Assembly: GCF_001895025.1 (NCBI RefSeq)
Contig: NZ_BCXI01000016.1
Location: forward strand, 62,001 to 126,000
Direction: 5' to 3'
DNA: 64,000 nucleotides
DNA from: Rhodococcus zopfii NBRC 100606 = JCM 9919
GTDB taxonomy: Bacteria > Actinomycetota > Actinomycetes > Mycobacteriales > Mycobacteriaceae
The position numbers and the translations under genes are program-made. Below, one piece after another: positions 51,709 through 60,495 of the stretch; position 1 is the first letter of the stretch, and the number at the start of each line of letters is the position of its first letter. The notes beneath the pieces are model-generated. The model had not been told where the DNA came from, made no database searches, and saw only the letters and a program-made list of their open reading frames with translations.

Positions 51709-52728
51709 CTACAACCACCCGCGGCGTTTGAACACCACGTACAGCGTCCCCGCGGACACCCCGATCACGACCGTGCTGGCGGCCACCCCGCCGTAGCTGC
51801 CGAACCCGGGGAACGGGATGTTCTGGCCGTACCAGCCGGTGACCGCCGTCGGGACCGCGATGATCGCTGCCCAACCGGTGAGCTTCTTCATCACGGTGTT
51901 CAGCCGCGCGTCCTGCAACGACAGGTTCGTCTCGAACACCGTCGTCACCATGTCACGCAGCGACTCGGTCCACTCCGTCGCCCGCACCACGTGGTCGTAC
52001 AGGTCGGTGTACCAGCTGTCGAGTTCGACGGAATTGCCGTGCTCGGCACGGTGTCTCATGATCAGCGCCACCACCTCGCGCATCGGGAGCACCACACGGC
52101 GCAGCTCGACGAGTTCCTTGCGGACCCGGTAGGTGCGCCGCTGGATCACCTTCGTTTGCGCGTGATCGTCGAACAGTCCGTCCTCGAGACCTTCGATGGC
52201 GTCGTCGAGTTGCTCGATGGTCTCGAACTGGCCGTCGACGACCACGTCCAGCAGGCCGTGCAGCAGCGTCGGCGTGCCGTGCACCATCAGATCGACGTTG
52301 TCGTCCCAGCGGCGCAGCAACTCGTCGACGTCGAACGCGTCGCCGCGCCACACGGTGACGATGCCGCGGGGCAGCACGAAGGCCGACACGCGGCTCGTCC
52401 GCAACCGGGAAGCCAGGTCGCCACCCGAGTCGGGGCTGCCGGACTCGAGCCTGGTCGCGTACACCGTGATGAACGTGTGCGTCGCATACCGGGTCGCCTT
52501 GGTGCGTTCGCCGTGCGCGACGGAATCCTCGACGGCATGCGGGTCGAGACCCAGTTCCTCGGCGAGTGCCAGCAGCAGCTCGTGGTCGGGTTCCCGCAGG
52601 TCGACCCACACCAGCGCGGTGTCGTCCGCGAGATGGTCGGAGACGTCGGCGAGGGGATAGTTCTCGGCGACGAGCCGCCCGCCGCGCCACAACCGCGTGC
52701 GGACCCCGTCGATTTGTGCGGATGTCAC
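51709..52728 (-). CDS. CorA-like divalent-cation transporter with GQN motif
   Basis: The protein has 339 residues. A large cytosolic N-terminal domain contains ALVWVDLREPDHELLLALAEELGLDPHAVED and long helices with RVRKELVELRRVVLPMREVV. Two C-terminal helices follow (LTGWAAIIAVPTAVTGWYGQNIPF; GVAASTVVIGVSAGTLYVVF). The selectivity motif is YGQN rather than the usual YGMN, which occurs in actinobacterial relatives. It carries magnesium or another divalent ion; which one is uncertain. The GTG at 52728 has no ribosome binding site, so it may be leaderless. It lies 97 bases upstream of csbD. Confidence 0.86.
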   Translation of the reverse strand: MTSAQIDGVRTRLWRGGRLVAENYPLADVSDHLADDTALVWVDLREPDHELLLALAEELGLDPHAVEDSVAHGERTKATRYATHTFITVYATRLESGSPDSGGDLASRLRTSRVSAFVLPRGIVTVWRGDAFDVDELLRRWDDNVDLMVHGTPTLLHGLLDVVVDGQFETIEQLDDAIEGLEDGLFDDHAQTKVIQRRTYRVRKELVELRRVVLPMREVVALIMRHRAEHGNSVELDSWYTDLYDHVVRATEWTESLRDMVTTVFETNLSLQDARLNTVMKKLTGWAAIIAVPTAVTGWYGQNIPFPGFGSYGGVAASTVVIGVSAGTLYVVFKRRGWL

Positions 52729-52760
52729 AGGTCGCAGTGTGCCCGACCCGGACGCCGAAC

Positions 52761-55298
52761 TCACAACGCCGTGTCGGTGATCTCGGAACCCGCGAGCCGC
52801 AGCACCTCGTCGACGAACGCTTCGTCGACGGTGGGCCAGTCGGATCGCCACCGATTCTCGCGCAGTCGCGTGTGCAGAAGCCCCAGCACCGCGATCGTGT
52901 TCCTTCCGCCGTCGACGAGATAGCGCAACATGCCGCGTTCACCGCAGATGTGAACCATCCCGGCGAGCCGTTGCTCCGCCTCCTCGGTCCGCCCGGCGGC
53001 GAACAGGCACCCGACGAGCAGACGGGTGACCATGAGCTCCGCGCGCGGCCGGTTCTGGGTACGGACCCGCCGGTGCCACCGATGCGCCCATTCGCAGGCG
53101 CGATCCAGCGACTCGGGATCGCCGCGGTCCGAGAGCAGACGAATGGAGGTGGCGTCCTCGATCTGGGTGGTCACCTCCACGACACCGTTGGGAAAGACGG
53201 TGTCGTCGTCCGGCATCGGATGGGAGGGTGGAGCCGGGGTCGGCAGCCCCAGACGCATCCGTTCGTTGTCGATCCGCGCGCGCAGCCGCGGCAGATCGTG
53301 ATCGGCTGCAGCCTTCGCGCCTTCGTCGAGCAATGCCGTCGCCGCCGCGCGGTCTCCGCGCACCGCCTTCAGTCGGGCCGCGGTGACGAAGCGCGCGATC
53401 ATGAAATCGGGGGTGCCGCCCTCGGCCCCCAGATGCCGGCTCTCGTCGAGCAGTTCCTCCGCCTCGGCGATCCGGCCCTGCTCGTACAGCAACTCGCCGA
53501 GCATCGACGAGGCGAGACGCGCCGAGTGGCAGTGCGGTCCGCCGTCACGGCGAGCGGTGCGCACCGCCGCACGGAAGATGCTTTCGGCGGCGACGAGGTC
53601 GAGTTGCTCGCTCGCGGCGATACCGGCCAGGCACCGTCCGTACACCGCGGCGAACGTGCCCTTCGTCAGCTTGTGGAATCGCTCCGCCTCCTCCTGCCGT
53701 CGGCGGGCACCGGCGAAATCGAATCGGAACAGATCACAGTAGGTCCCGAAATCCGCTGCGGCCGAGGGCACCCACGGCGGTAGTGCGTCCGGATCGTCCA
53801 GGCACTCCCGGATCAATTCCTCGATGCGATCGGGCCGATCCACGTGCATCGCGGTCGCGGCCTCGAGTACATCCGCCTCGATCCGGAAATGTTCGAGGTC
53901 GGACTCGGGAAGATTGCTGTGAGTCAAGGCTTTCCGCGCATCATCGAGTGCGCGTTTCGCCTGCGGGAGCCGTTGCAGCGGCACGTTTCCCCACCCCAGG
54001 TTCAACTGCAGCCGAGGGCTCTTCGTCACTGCCCGCGGCGGCAGCTTGTCGAGCAGCGCCAGGAGTGTTCTCAGGTGCGAGCGTTCGGCGAGATACAGTC
54101 CACCCTCGGTGACCAGATCCACGGCCAGTTGCTCGTCGTCGGCGGCCAGGGCGTGGTCGACGGCCTCGCTGAGCATGCGGTGCCTCGCGAACCACCGTGC
54201 GGCCGTGCAGTGCAGATCGGGGATGCGATCGGGATGGTCGCGTTCGAGGCGGCGGCGCAGGAATTCCCGGAACAGATGGTGGTAGCCGAACCAGATCCGC
54301 TCGTCGTCGAGGTGCCGCAGGAAAAGGTCGCATTCCTCGGCTTCCTCGAGCATCGCCTGCCCGCGCTTGGTGTCGGCGAGCGCGGAGGCGAGACTGCCGC
54401 TGATCCGTTCGGGGATCGAGGTGGCCAGCAGGAATTCGTACATCTCCGGTTCCAGGGTGGCGAGGACGTTGTCGGCGAGGAACTCGCCGATCGCGTGGTG
54501 CCTGCCCGACAAGTGCTCGATGAGACCGGCCGGATCGTCGCTGTCGCGCAGCGACAACGACGCCAGCTGCAGCGCGGCCGCCCATCCGTCCGTGGTGCGG
54601 GTGAGACCGTCCACGTCGTCGTGGTCGAGACGCAGACCGCTGACGTCCCGGAGGAACGAATCGGATTCGGTGAGGTCGAAACGCAGCTGGTCCGAATCGA
54701 TCTCGACCAGCTCGTCGCGAACCCGCATGCGACTCAACGGAAGTCCAGTCCTGCTGCGGCTCGTCACCACGATCTGCAGGTGGTGGCATCCACGGTCGAG
54801 GAGGAAATCCAGGGCTGCAATCGTTTCCGGCGACGTCACCAGATGCCAGTCGTCGATGACCAAGGCCGTGCGCATGTCCTGCCGGTGCAGCTCGTCGATG
54901 AGCGCACTGAGGACATACCGTTCGGGGTCGTCGTCCCCGTGGGTTTCGAGGATCTCCGTCAGCTGCCGGGCCAGCGCGGGACGCACCTGGCGCAGCGCTT
55001 CGATGACGTGGGTGAGGAACCACACGAGCTTGTTGTCGTCGTGGTCGACGGCCAGCCACGCGACCGGGACCCCCTCGCCGGTGAGCACGTCACGCCATTG
55101 CGCCGCCAGCGTGGACTTCCCGAACCCGGCGGGGGCGTGAATGGCGGTGAGCCGGCGGCGCTCTCCGGCCCGCAGCAGATCGATCAGCCGGGTGCGCGGC
55201 ACGAGCTGACGAGTGGTCGCCGGGGGACGGAACCGGGTGGCCGGCGTCGTGGACGGTGCCGTGCCCGTTGCGGCGTACCGCTGTGAGCCGGTGGACAT
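52761..55298 (-). CDS. MalT/LuxR-type ATPase-TPR protein, probable C-terminal part of a frameshifted PknK
   Basis: This 845-residue protein begins MSTGSQRYAATGTAP, then ATRFRPPATTRQLVPRTRL, the usual MalT-domain entry. The Walker A is HAPAGFGKSTLAAQW (P-loop about 55-62) and the Walker B-like strand is ALVIDDWHLV. An ATPase arginine-finger region and TPR-like helical repeats extend to the C terminus. There is no LuxR DNA-binding domain, as in mycobacterial PknK. The frame is open upstream of this start through the end of the kinase gene, so the two pieces seem to be one gene split by a one-base change. ATG 55298 has only a weak ribosome binding site. Confidence 0.72.
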   Translation of the reverse strand: MSTGSQRYAATGTAPSTTPATRFRPPATTRQLVPRTRLIDLLRAGERRRLTAIHAPAGFGKSTLAAQWRDVLTGEGVPVAWLAVDHDDNKLVWFLTHVIEALRQVRPALARQLTEILETHGDDDPERYVLSALIDELHRQDMRTALVIDDWHLVTSPETIAALDFLLDRGCHHLQIVVTSRSRTGLPLSRMRVRDELVEIDSDQLRFDLTESDSFLRDVSGLRLDHDDVDGLTRTTDGWAAALQLASLSLRDSDDPAGLIEHLSGRHHAIGEFLADNVLATLEPEMYEFLLATSIPERISGSLASALADTKRGQAMLEEAEECDLFLRHLDDERIWFGYHHLFREFLRRRLERDHPDRIPDLHCTAARWFARHRMLSEAVDHALAADDEQLAVDLVTEGGLYLAERSHLRTLLALLDKLPPRAVTKSPRLQLNLGWGNVPLQRLPQAKRALDDARKALTHSNLPESDLEHFRIEADVLEAATAMHVDRPDRIEELIRECLDDPDALPPWVPSAAADFGTYCDLFRFDFAGARRRQEEAERFHKLTKGTFAAVYGRCLAGIAASEQLDLVAAESIFRAAVRTARRDGGPHCHSARLASSMLGELLYEQGRIAEAEELLDESRHLGAEGGTPDFMIARFVTAARLKAVRGDRAAATALLDEGAKAAADHDLPRLRARIDNERMRLGLPTPAPPSHPMPDDDTVFPNGVVEVTTQIEDATSIRLLSDRGDPESLDRACEWAHRWHRRVRTQNRPRAELMVTRLLVGCLFAAGRTEEAEQRLAGMVHICGERGMLRYLVDGGRNTIAVLGLLHTRLRENRWRSDWPTVDEAFVDEVLRLAGSEITDTAL

Positions 55299-56290
55299 CG
55301 TTCCGGTGGGAGGCCCCCGGTCGGGTGCGCGGCGGATCCGCTCAGAGGTTGTCTCGCCTCGTCGGGACGGCTCGGCAGCGCCATCTCGTCGACGTCGAGC
55401 GAATGTGCCTCCTCGACCTGCCGCAGCAGGTCGCCGAACGCGAACGCGGTCGGCGGCCGCTCGGCCGGATCGGTGGCCATGCCCTGCTCGATCGCCGCGC
55501 ACACGTCGTCGGGGATGCCCTCACCCCGCAGGTCCGGGATCGGCTCGGTGGTGATGCGCACGAACTGCGCGACCACCCGTTCGCCCTCGCGGCGTTCGAA
55601 CGCCGCGTGCCCGGTGAGCGCACAGAACAGCGTCGCGGACAGCGCGTACACGTCTGCGGTCGCGGCGGGTGGTTTGCCCTCGATGATCTCCGGTGCGGTG
55701 AACGCCGGGGACCCGGTGATCTGCCGTGACGTGGTGCGGAATCCGCCCGCGACCCGCGCGATCCCGAAATCGGTGAGCTGTGGTTCGCCGTACTCGGTGA
55801 TGAGGATGTTCGCGGGTTTGACGTCGCGGTGCAGAATCCCGGCCCGGTGGGCCGTTTCGAGGGCACCGGCGAGCTTGACGCCGATCCGCAGCACGTCCCG
55901 CCACGGCAGGGGCCCGTGCCGGCGGATTCGGGCTTCGAGGGAGTCGTGCGGGTGATAGTGCATCACCAGATAGGGCTGGCCCCCCGGCGACGATCCGGCT
56001 TGCAGCACCGTCACGATGTGCGGATGCCCGGACAGGCGGCCCATCGCGCGTTGCTCGCGCAGGAACCGTTCGAGGTTCTCCGGTTCGAGGGTGGAACCGA
56101 GGACTTTCACCGCGACCGTGCGGTCGAGTTCCTCCTGCCGGCAGCGGTAGACGACTCCGAAACCACCGCGGCCGATCTCCTCGGGATCTGTGAATCCGGC
56201 CGCCTCCAGATCGCGAACGGCAGCGTCCTCGTCGTTGGTGACGTCGAGGATCGGTGCTCGTTGCGTCTCGAGAGGATTCTGTTCCACCAT
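55184..56290 (-). CDS. Ser/Thr protein kinase (PknK-like N-terminal part)
   Basis: This 368-residue protein has a kinase domain at about 35-300. Its elements are the glycine loop IGRGGFGVVY, VAVKVL (Lys), HRDVKPANI (HRD with Lys and Asn), DFG, and SPAFTAPEI. All the catalytic residues are present, so it is probably active. After about residue 305 the frame reads an unrelated Pro/Arg-rich tail, while the -1 frame continues ETTSERIRRAPDRG into the MalT-type protein. M. tuberculosis PknK has both parts in one protein of about 1,100 residues. ATG 56290 is the likely start. The tail to 55184 is probably out of frame. Confidence 0.78.
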   Translation of the reverse strand: MVEQNPLETQRAPILDVTNDEDAAVRDLEAAGFTDPEEIGRGGFGVVYRCRQEELDRTVAVKVLGSTLEPENLERFLREQRAMGRLSGHPHIVTVLQAGSSPGGQPYLVMHYHPHDSLEARIRRHGPLPWRDVLRIGVKLAGALETAHRAGILHRDVKPANILITEYGEPQLTDFGIARVAGGFRTTSRQITGSPAFTAPEIIEGKPPAATADVYALSATLFCALTGHAAFERREGERVVAQFVRITTEPIPDLRGEGIPDDVCAAIEQGMATDPAERPPTAFAFGDLLRQVEEAHSLDVDEMALPSRPDEARQPLSGSAAHPTGGLPPERCPPAHSGTPQRARHRPRRRPPGSVPRRPLVSSCRAPG

Positions 56291-56432
56291 CGGTGCAAAC
56301 CACCTCGTCGTCCGGTTTCTCCAGGATAGTCGGGTGCGGCACCGCCCGGCGCTGATCGATCGCGCAGATTCGTTTACCGTGTTGCCGCCGGGACTACCGG
56401 AAAACGACACTGCGATCAGAAGTGGGACACAG

Positions 56433-56795
56433 ATGAAGAAGACTCTCGCGGCGCTGTTGGGTGCAGGGGCTGTCCTGCTTGCGGCGGCGTGCGGATCCTC
56501 CGACGAGGGATCCGACTCGGCCGGCGACGCCACAACGGCCACCAGCGCAGCCGCCTCCGGCGACTCCGCGGCCACCGGCTCCACAGGAGTCGAGCTCGGC
56601 CAGAGCTACGACGAGATCTGCAACGCGATGCTCCCGTACTTCGACCAGCTCGAAGGATGGGGCCAGAACCGCGACGAGGCCGCCAAGGCCGTCGCCGATG
56701 CCCAGCAGATGCTGCCGGGCTGGGCCGACCTCGACGAGGACCAGAAGGCCGACACGCTCCGCGCCATCGAGAACGCCGGCAAGGGCGAGTGCTGA
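56433..56795 (+). CDS. Small lipoprotein (DUF732-like)
   Basis: The 120-residue protein has a lipoprotein signal (LAALLGAGAVLLAAAC, Cys about 20) and a Ser/Ala/Thr-rich linker. The domain of about 65 residues (YDEICNAMLPYFDQL, MLPGWADLDEDQKADTLRAIENA) has a Cys near its start and ends in GKGEC. It resembles DUF732-type secreted proteins common in mycobacteria. ATG 56433 is the start. Its stop overlaps the following methyltransferase gene by seven bases, so the two are coupled. Function unknown. Confidence 0.72.
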   Translation: MKKTLAALLGAGAVLLAAACGSSDEGSDSAGDATTATSAAASGDSAATGSTGVELGQSYDEICNAMLPYFDQLEGWGQNRDEAAKAVADAQQMLPGWADLDEDQKADTLRAIENAGKGEC

Positions 56796-57922
56796 TCGAC
56801 TGCCAGGAGCTGTTCACCAGGTTGCGGCGCCTCCCCGACGTGGAGGCGCCCAACCTGGTCGCCGTGGATGCCGCCGACCGGCTGCTCCTCGACGAAGCCG
56901 ACGCCGCACTCGCCGCGGCCCCGGCCGGCACCGTCGTGATCGTCGACGACCAGTACGGTGCCCTCACCCTCGGTGCTGCCGTACGGCACGACAGCACCGG
57001 ACTGCGGGTCCACCAGGATTCGGTGGTGGGGGAGCGAGCCCTCGCCGGAAACGCCGACCGGGAGGGTCTCACCGACCGCTACACCCGGTACGATCTCGAT
57101 GCCGCCCTGATGACGGGCGCAAGGGTGGTGCTGCTGCGGCTGCCGCGGTCGCTGAGTGCGCTCGACGAGATCGCCGAGACGATCGCCCGGCACGCCGACC
57201 CCGGCGTGGTCGTCTTCGCCGGTGGTCGCGACAAGCACATCTCCCGTGCCATGAACGACGTGCTGGGGCGTTCCTTCGCGGACGTGCACGCCTCCCGGGG
57301 CAGGCAGAAGTCGCGGGTGCTCACCGCCCGCAGCCCCATGCCCGGCCCGTCCACCTATCCGGTGACCGACACCCTCCCCGACCTCGGGCTGGCGGTCGTC
57401 GCACACGGTGCCGCTTTCGCCGGTCCGCGTCTGGACATCGGCACCCGGTTCCTGCTGGAGTTCCTGCCGCGCACGCGCCGGGACGCGGCGGTGGCGGTCG
57501 ACCTGGGCTGCGGCACCGGCATCCTCGCGGTGTCCCTGGCCCGGCAGAACCCGGACCTGCGGATCGTCGCGACCGACCAGTCCGCGGCCGCGGTCGCGTC
57601 CGCGGCCGCGACCGCCGCCGCGAACGGTGTCGCCGACCGCGTCGAGGTGCTGCGCGACGATGCCGCCTCGACGCTGCCGGACAACTCCGTCGACCTGGTG
57701 GTGTGCAATCCGCCGTTCCACATCGGTGCCGCGGTCCACACCGGTGCGGCGGAGAAGATGTTCGACGCGGCCGCTCGGATCCTGCGTGACGGCGGCGAAC
57801 TGTGGACGGTGTACAACTCGCATCTCAACTACCGCGGAACGTTGAAGCGGGTCGTCGGAAAGACCGACGTCGCGGGACGGAACCCCAAGTTCACGGTGAC
57901 CAGGTCCGTGCGAACCCGGTAG
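56789..57922 (+). CDS. RsmC/RlmG-like rRNA guanine-N2 methyltransferase
   Basis: The protein has 377 residues: an N-terminal degenerate methyltransferase-like half and a C-terminal catalytic half with the SAM motif VAVDLGCGTGILAVSLAR near residue 233. It also carries the guanine-N2 motif VVCNPPFHIGAA (NPPF). This two-lobed layout matches RsmC and RlmG, which methylate G in 16S or 23S rRNA; which is unclear. The GTG at 56789 is inside the end of the lipoprotein gene. It is separated by about 100 bases from the Bax-inhibitor gene. Confidence 0.82.
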   Translation: MLIDCQELFTRLRRLPDVEAPNLVAVDAADRLLLDEADAALAAAPAGTVVIVDDQYGALTLGAAVRHDSTGLRVHQDSVVGERALAGNADREGLTDRYTRYDLDAALMTGARVVLLRLPRSLSALDEIAETIARHADPGVVVFAGGRDKHISRAMNDVLGRSFADVHASRGRQKSRVLTARSPMPGPSTYPVTDTLPDLGLAVVAHGAAFAGPRLDIGTRFLLEFLPRTRRDAAVAVDLGCGTGILAVSLARQNPDLRIVATDQSAAAVASAAATAAANGVADRVEVLRDDAASTLPDNSVDLVVCNPPFHIGAAVHTGAAEKMFDAAARILRDGGELWTVYNSHLNYRGTLKRVVGKTDVAGRNPKFTVTRSVRTR

Positions 57923-58030
57923 AGTCCGGTTCGTCCGGTCTCCAAGTGCGCGATGTCGGAGACTGCGGGAACTCCCGCGGCTCGCGGCGCGTTGACCGGA
58001 CAGAACCGACCACCAGAAGGGATGTGCACG

Positions 58031-58882
58031 GTGCGCACCACCAGTAACCCGGTGTTCCGCAACCTGCCCAAGCAAGAGGGCGGCGGATACGCCACGTTCG
58101 GCTCTGCGACGGCAGGCGCCGCGCAGGTCACCCAGCAATTCGGTCAGCCGCAGTACACGCAGCAGGATCCGTGGGCCCGCCCCGCGACCACCCGCGCGAT
58201 GACCATCGACGACGTGGTCACCAAGACCGGCATCACGCTCGGTGTGCTCACTGTCTCGGCGCTGATCTCGTACTTCCTCGTCAACTCCAACGTGAGCCTG
58301 GCCGCGCCGTTCGTCATCGGTGGCGGTCTGATCGGCCTGGTGCTGGTCCTCGTCGCGACCTTCGGCCGCAAGATGGACAACCCGGCGATCGTCCTCGCCT
58401 ACGCGGTCGCCGAGGGCTTCTTCCTCGGTGCGCTGTCGTTCATGTTCACCGATATCACCTTCGGTGGCGCCGGCGGCGCCACACTCATCGCGCAGGCAGT
58501 GCTCGGCACGTTCGGCGTGTTCTTCGGCATGCTCGTCGTGTACCGGACCGGCGCGATCCGGGTCACCCCGCGCCTGACCCGCATGATCGTCGGCGCGCTC
58601 ATCGGTGTGCTGGTCCTGGCGCTGGGCAACCTCGTCGCCGGCTTCTTCGTCGACGGCGGCCTGGGCCTGCGCGACGGTGGAACCGTCGCGATCATCTTCA
58701 GCCTCGTGTGCATCGGCATCGCCGCGTTCAGCTTCCTGCTGGACTTCGACGCCGCCGACCAGCTGATCCGCGCCCAGGCGCCGGAGAAGGCCGCGTGGGG
58801 CGTCGCGTTCGGTCTCACCGTCACCCTGGTGTGGCTGTACGTCGAGATCCTGCGACTGCTCAGCTACTTCCAGAGCGACTAG
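58031..58882 (+). CDS. Bax inhibitor-1/YccA family membrane protein
   Basis: This 283-residue protein has a cytosolic N terminus (TTSNPVFRNLPKQEGGGYATFG, a pattern conserved in actinobacteria) and seven membrane helices. The sixth and seventh carry the acidic residues typical of BI-1 proteins. AEGFFLGALSFMFTD and LLDFDAADQLIRAQAPEKAAWGVAFGL are recognisable. GTG 58031 has GAAGGG nine bases upstream; ATG 58022 is in frame but only one base from that site. A 24-bp hairpin follows the stop. Function: probably ion or calcium leak, poorly known in bacteria. Confidence 0.85.
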   Translation: MRTTSNPVFRNLPKQEGGGYATFGSATAGAAQVTQQFGQPQYTQQDPWARPATTRAMTIDDVVTKTGITLGVLTVSALISYFLVNSNVSLAAPFVIGGGLIGLVLVLVATFGRKMDNPAIVLAYAVAEGFFLGALSFMFTDITFGGAGGATLIAQAVLGTFGVFFGMLVVYRTGAIRVTPRLTRMIVGALIGVLVLALGNLVAGFFVDGGLGLRDGGTVAIIFSLVCIGIAAFSFLLDFDAADQLIRAQAPEKAAWGVAFGLTVTLVWLYVEILRLLSYFQSD

Positions 58883-58901
58883 TCACTGCCCGAACCCCCG
58901 A

Positions 58902-58953
58902 CTGCCCGTGCGCGTTTTTGGTAGTTCCCACTACCGAAAACGCGCACGGGCAG
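58902..58953 (+). terminator. Long hairpin terminator between the BI-1 gene and cbs
   Basis: Arms 58902-58925 and 58930-58953 pair over 24 positions with one G-T pair around a four-base loop (TCCC). It is the most stable hairpin in the window. No long T-run follows. A strong stop to transcription from the BI-1 gene. Confidence 0.85.
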
Positions 58954-59033
58954 CGGTGTTTCTGTCGTGTTTCTGCCGGGCCGGCGAGACGGTCGGCGGG
59001 CCGGACCACATCGTGAAATGAGAACATGGACCC

Positions 59034-60419
59034 ATGCGCATCGCGGATACCGTCGTCGACCTGATCGGCAACACCCCCCTCGTCAAACTCAACTCGGTCG
59101 TGAAGCCGGGTTCGGCGCTCGTCGCGGCGAAAGTCGAGTACCTCAACCCGGGCGGTAGCTCGAAGGACCGCATCGCGGTCAAGATGATCGACGCCGCCGA
59201 GGCGTCCGGCGCGCTCGAGCCCGGAGGCACCATCGTCGAGCCGACCTCCGGAAACACCGGCATCGGCCTGGCCCTCGTCGCGCAGCAGCGCGGCTACAAG
59301 TGTGTGTTCGTCTGCCCCGACAAGGTGAGCGAGGACAAGCGCAACACCCTCAAGGCGTACGGCGCCGAGGTCGTCGTGTGCCCCACGGCGGTTCCGCCGG
59401 AGCACCCCGACAGCTACTACAGCGTCTCCGACCGCCTCGCCCGTGAACTGCCCGGCGGCTGGAAGCCCGACCAGTACTCCAACCCCGGCGGCCCGGAGAG
59501 CCACTACGAAACCACCGGCCCCGAGATCTGGCGCGACACCGACGGCAAGGTCACGCACTTCGTCGCCGGCGTCGGCACCGGTGGCACCATCACCGGCACC
59601 GGCCGCTACCTCAAGGAGGTGTCCGGCGGGAAGGTCAAGGTCATCGGCGCCGACCCCGAGGGCTCGGTGTACTCGGGCGGTACCGGCCGCCCCTACCTCG
59701 TCGAAGGAGTCGGCGAGGACTTCTGGCCCAGCGCGTACGACCCGTCGATCCCCGACGAGATCATCGCCGTGTCCGACGCCGACTCGTTCGAGATGACCCG
59801 GCGCCTCGCCCGCGAGGAAGGCCTGCTCGTCGGCGGCTCGTGCGGCATGGCGGTCGTCGCCGCCCTCGAGGTCGCCGAGCGGGAAGGCCCCGACGCGGTC
59901 GTCGTGGTGCTGCTCCCGGACGGTGGCCGCGGCTACCTGTCGAAGATCTTCAACGACAAGTGGATGGCGTCCTACGGCTTCCTGCGTTCGCCGCTCGACG
60001 GCAAGCCCGACGACTCCACCGTCGGGGACGTTCTGCGCGGCAAGTCCGGCGACCTGCCCGACCTTGTGCACACCCACCCGTCGGAAACCGTGCGCGACGC
60101 CATCGAGATCCTCCGCGAGTACGGGGTGTCGCAGATGCCCGTCGTCGGCGCGGAGCCGCCGATCACCGCCGGTGAGGTCGCCGGGTCGGTCAGCGAACGC
60201 GAACTGCTCAGCGCCGTGTTCGAAGGTCGTGCACAGCTCGCCGACCCGGTCGCCGAGCACATGAGCCCGGCGCTGCCGCTGATCGGCGTCGGCGAGTCGA
60301 TCGGCGCCGCAACCAAGGCGTTCGGAGACACCGACGCCCTCATGGTCGTCGACGACGGAAAGCCCGTCGGCGTGATCACCCGTCACGACCTGCTCGGATT
60401 CATCAGCGCAGGCTCCTGA
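59034..60419 (+). CDS. cbs: Cystathionine beta-synthase
   Basis: This 461-residue PLP enzyme condenses serine and homocysteine to cystathionine. The PLP-Lys motif is NPGGSSKDR (Lys44), followed by TSGNTGIGLALVA, VGTGGTITGTGRYLK and a pair of CBS domains at about 335-455 that may sense SAM or AMP. It lies about 80 bases from the terminator hairpin of the BI-1 gene, in the order cbs then metB, as in mycobacteria. It supplies the reverse transsulfuration route together with metB. Confidence 0.94.
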   Translation: MRIADTVVDLIGNTPLVKLNSVVKPGSALVAAKVEYLNPGGSSKDRIAVKMIDAAEASGALEPGGTIVEPTSGNTGIGLALVAQQRGYKCVFVCPDKVSEDKRNTLKAYGAEVVVCPTAVPPEHPDSYYSVSDRLARELPGGWKPDQYSNPGGPESHYETTGPEIWRDTDGKVTHFVAGVGTGGTITGTGRYLKEVSGGKVKVIGADPEGSVYSGGTGRPYLVEGVGEDFWPSAYDPSIPDEIIAVSDADSFEMTRRLAREEGLLVGGSCGMAVVAALEVAEREGPDAVVVVLLPDGGRGYLSKIFNDKWMASYGFLRSPLDGKPDDSTVGDVLRGKSGDLPDLVHTHPSETVRDAIEILREYGVSQMPVVGAEPPITAGEVAGSVSERELLSAVFEGRAQLADPVAEHMSPALPLIGVGESIGAATKAFGDTDALMVVDDGKPVGVITRHDLLGFISAGS

Positions 60420-60431
60420 CCAACCGACCCC

Positions 60432-60464
60432 CGGTCCGGTGACGTGCTCGACGTCACCGGACCG
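60432..60464 (+). terminator. Hairpin between cbs and metB
   Basis: A perfect 14-bp stem (60432-60445 and 60451-60464) encloses a five-base loop, GCTCG. It is a probable terminator of cbs. The metB promoter follows immediately (TAGGCT at 60483-60488), seven bases before the ATG. Confidence 0.8.
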
Positions 60465-60495
60465 CGGCGTATCCGGTGCCGATAGGCTGGACCGC

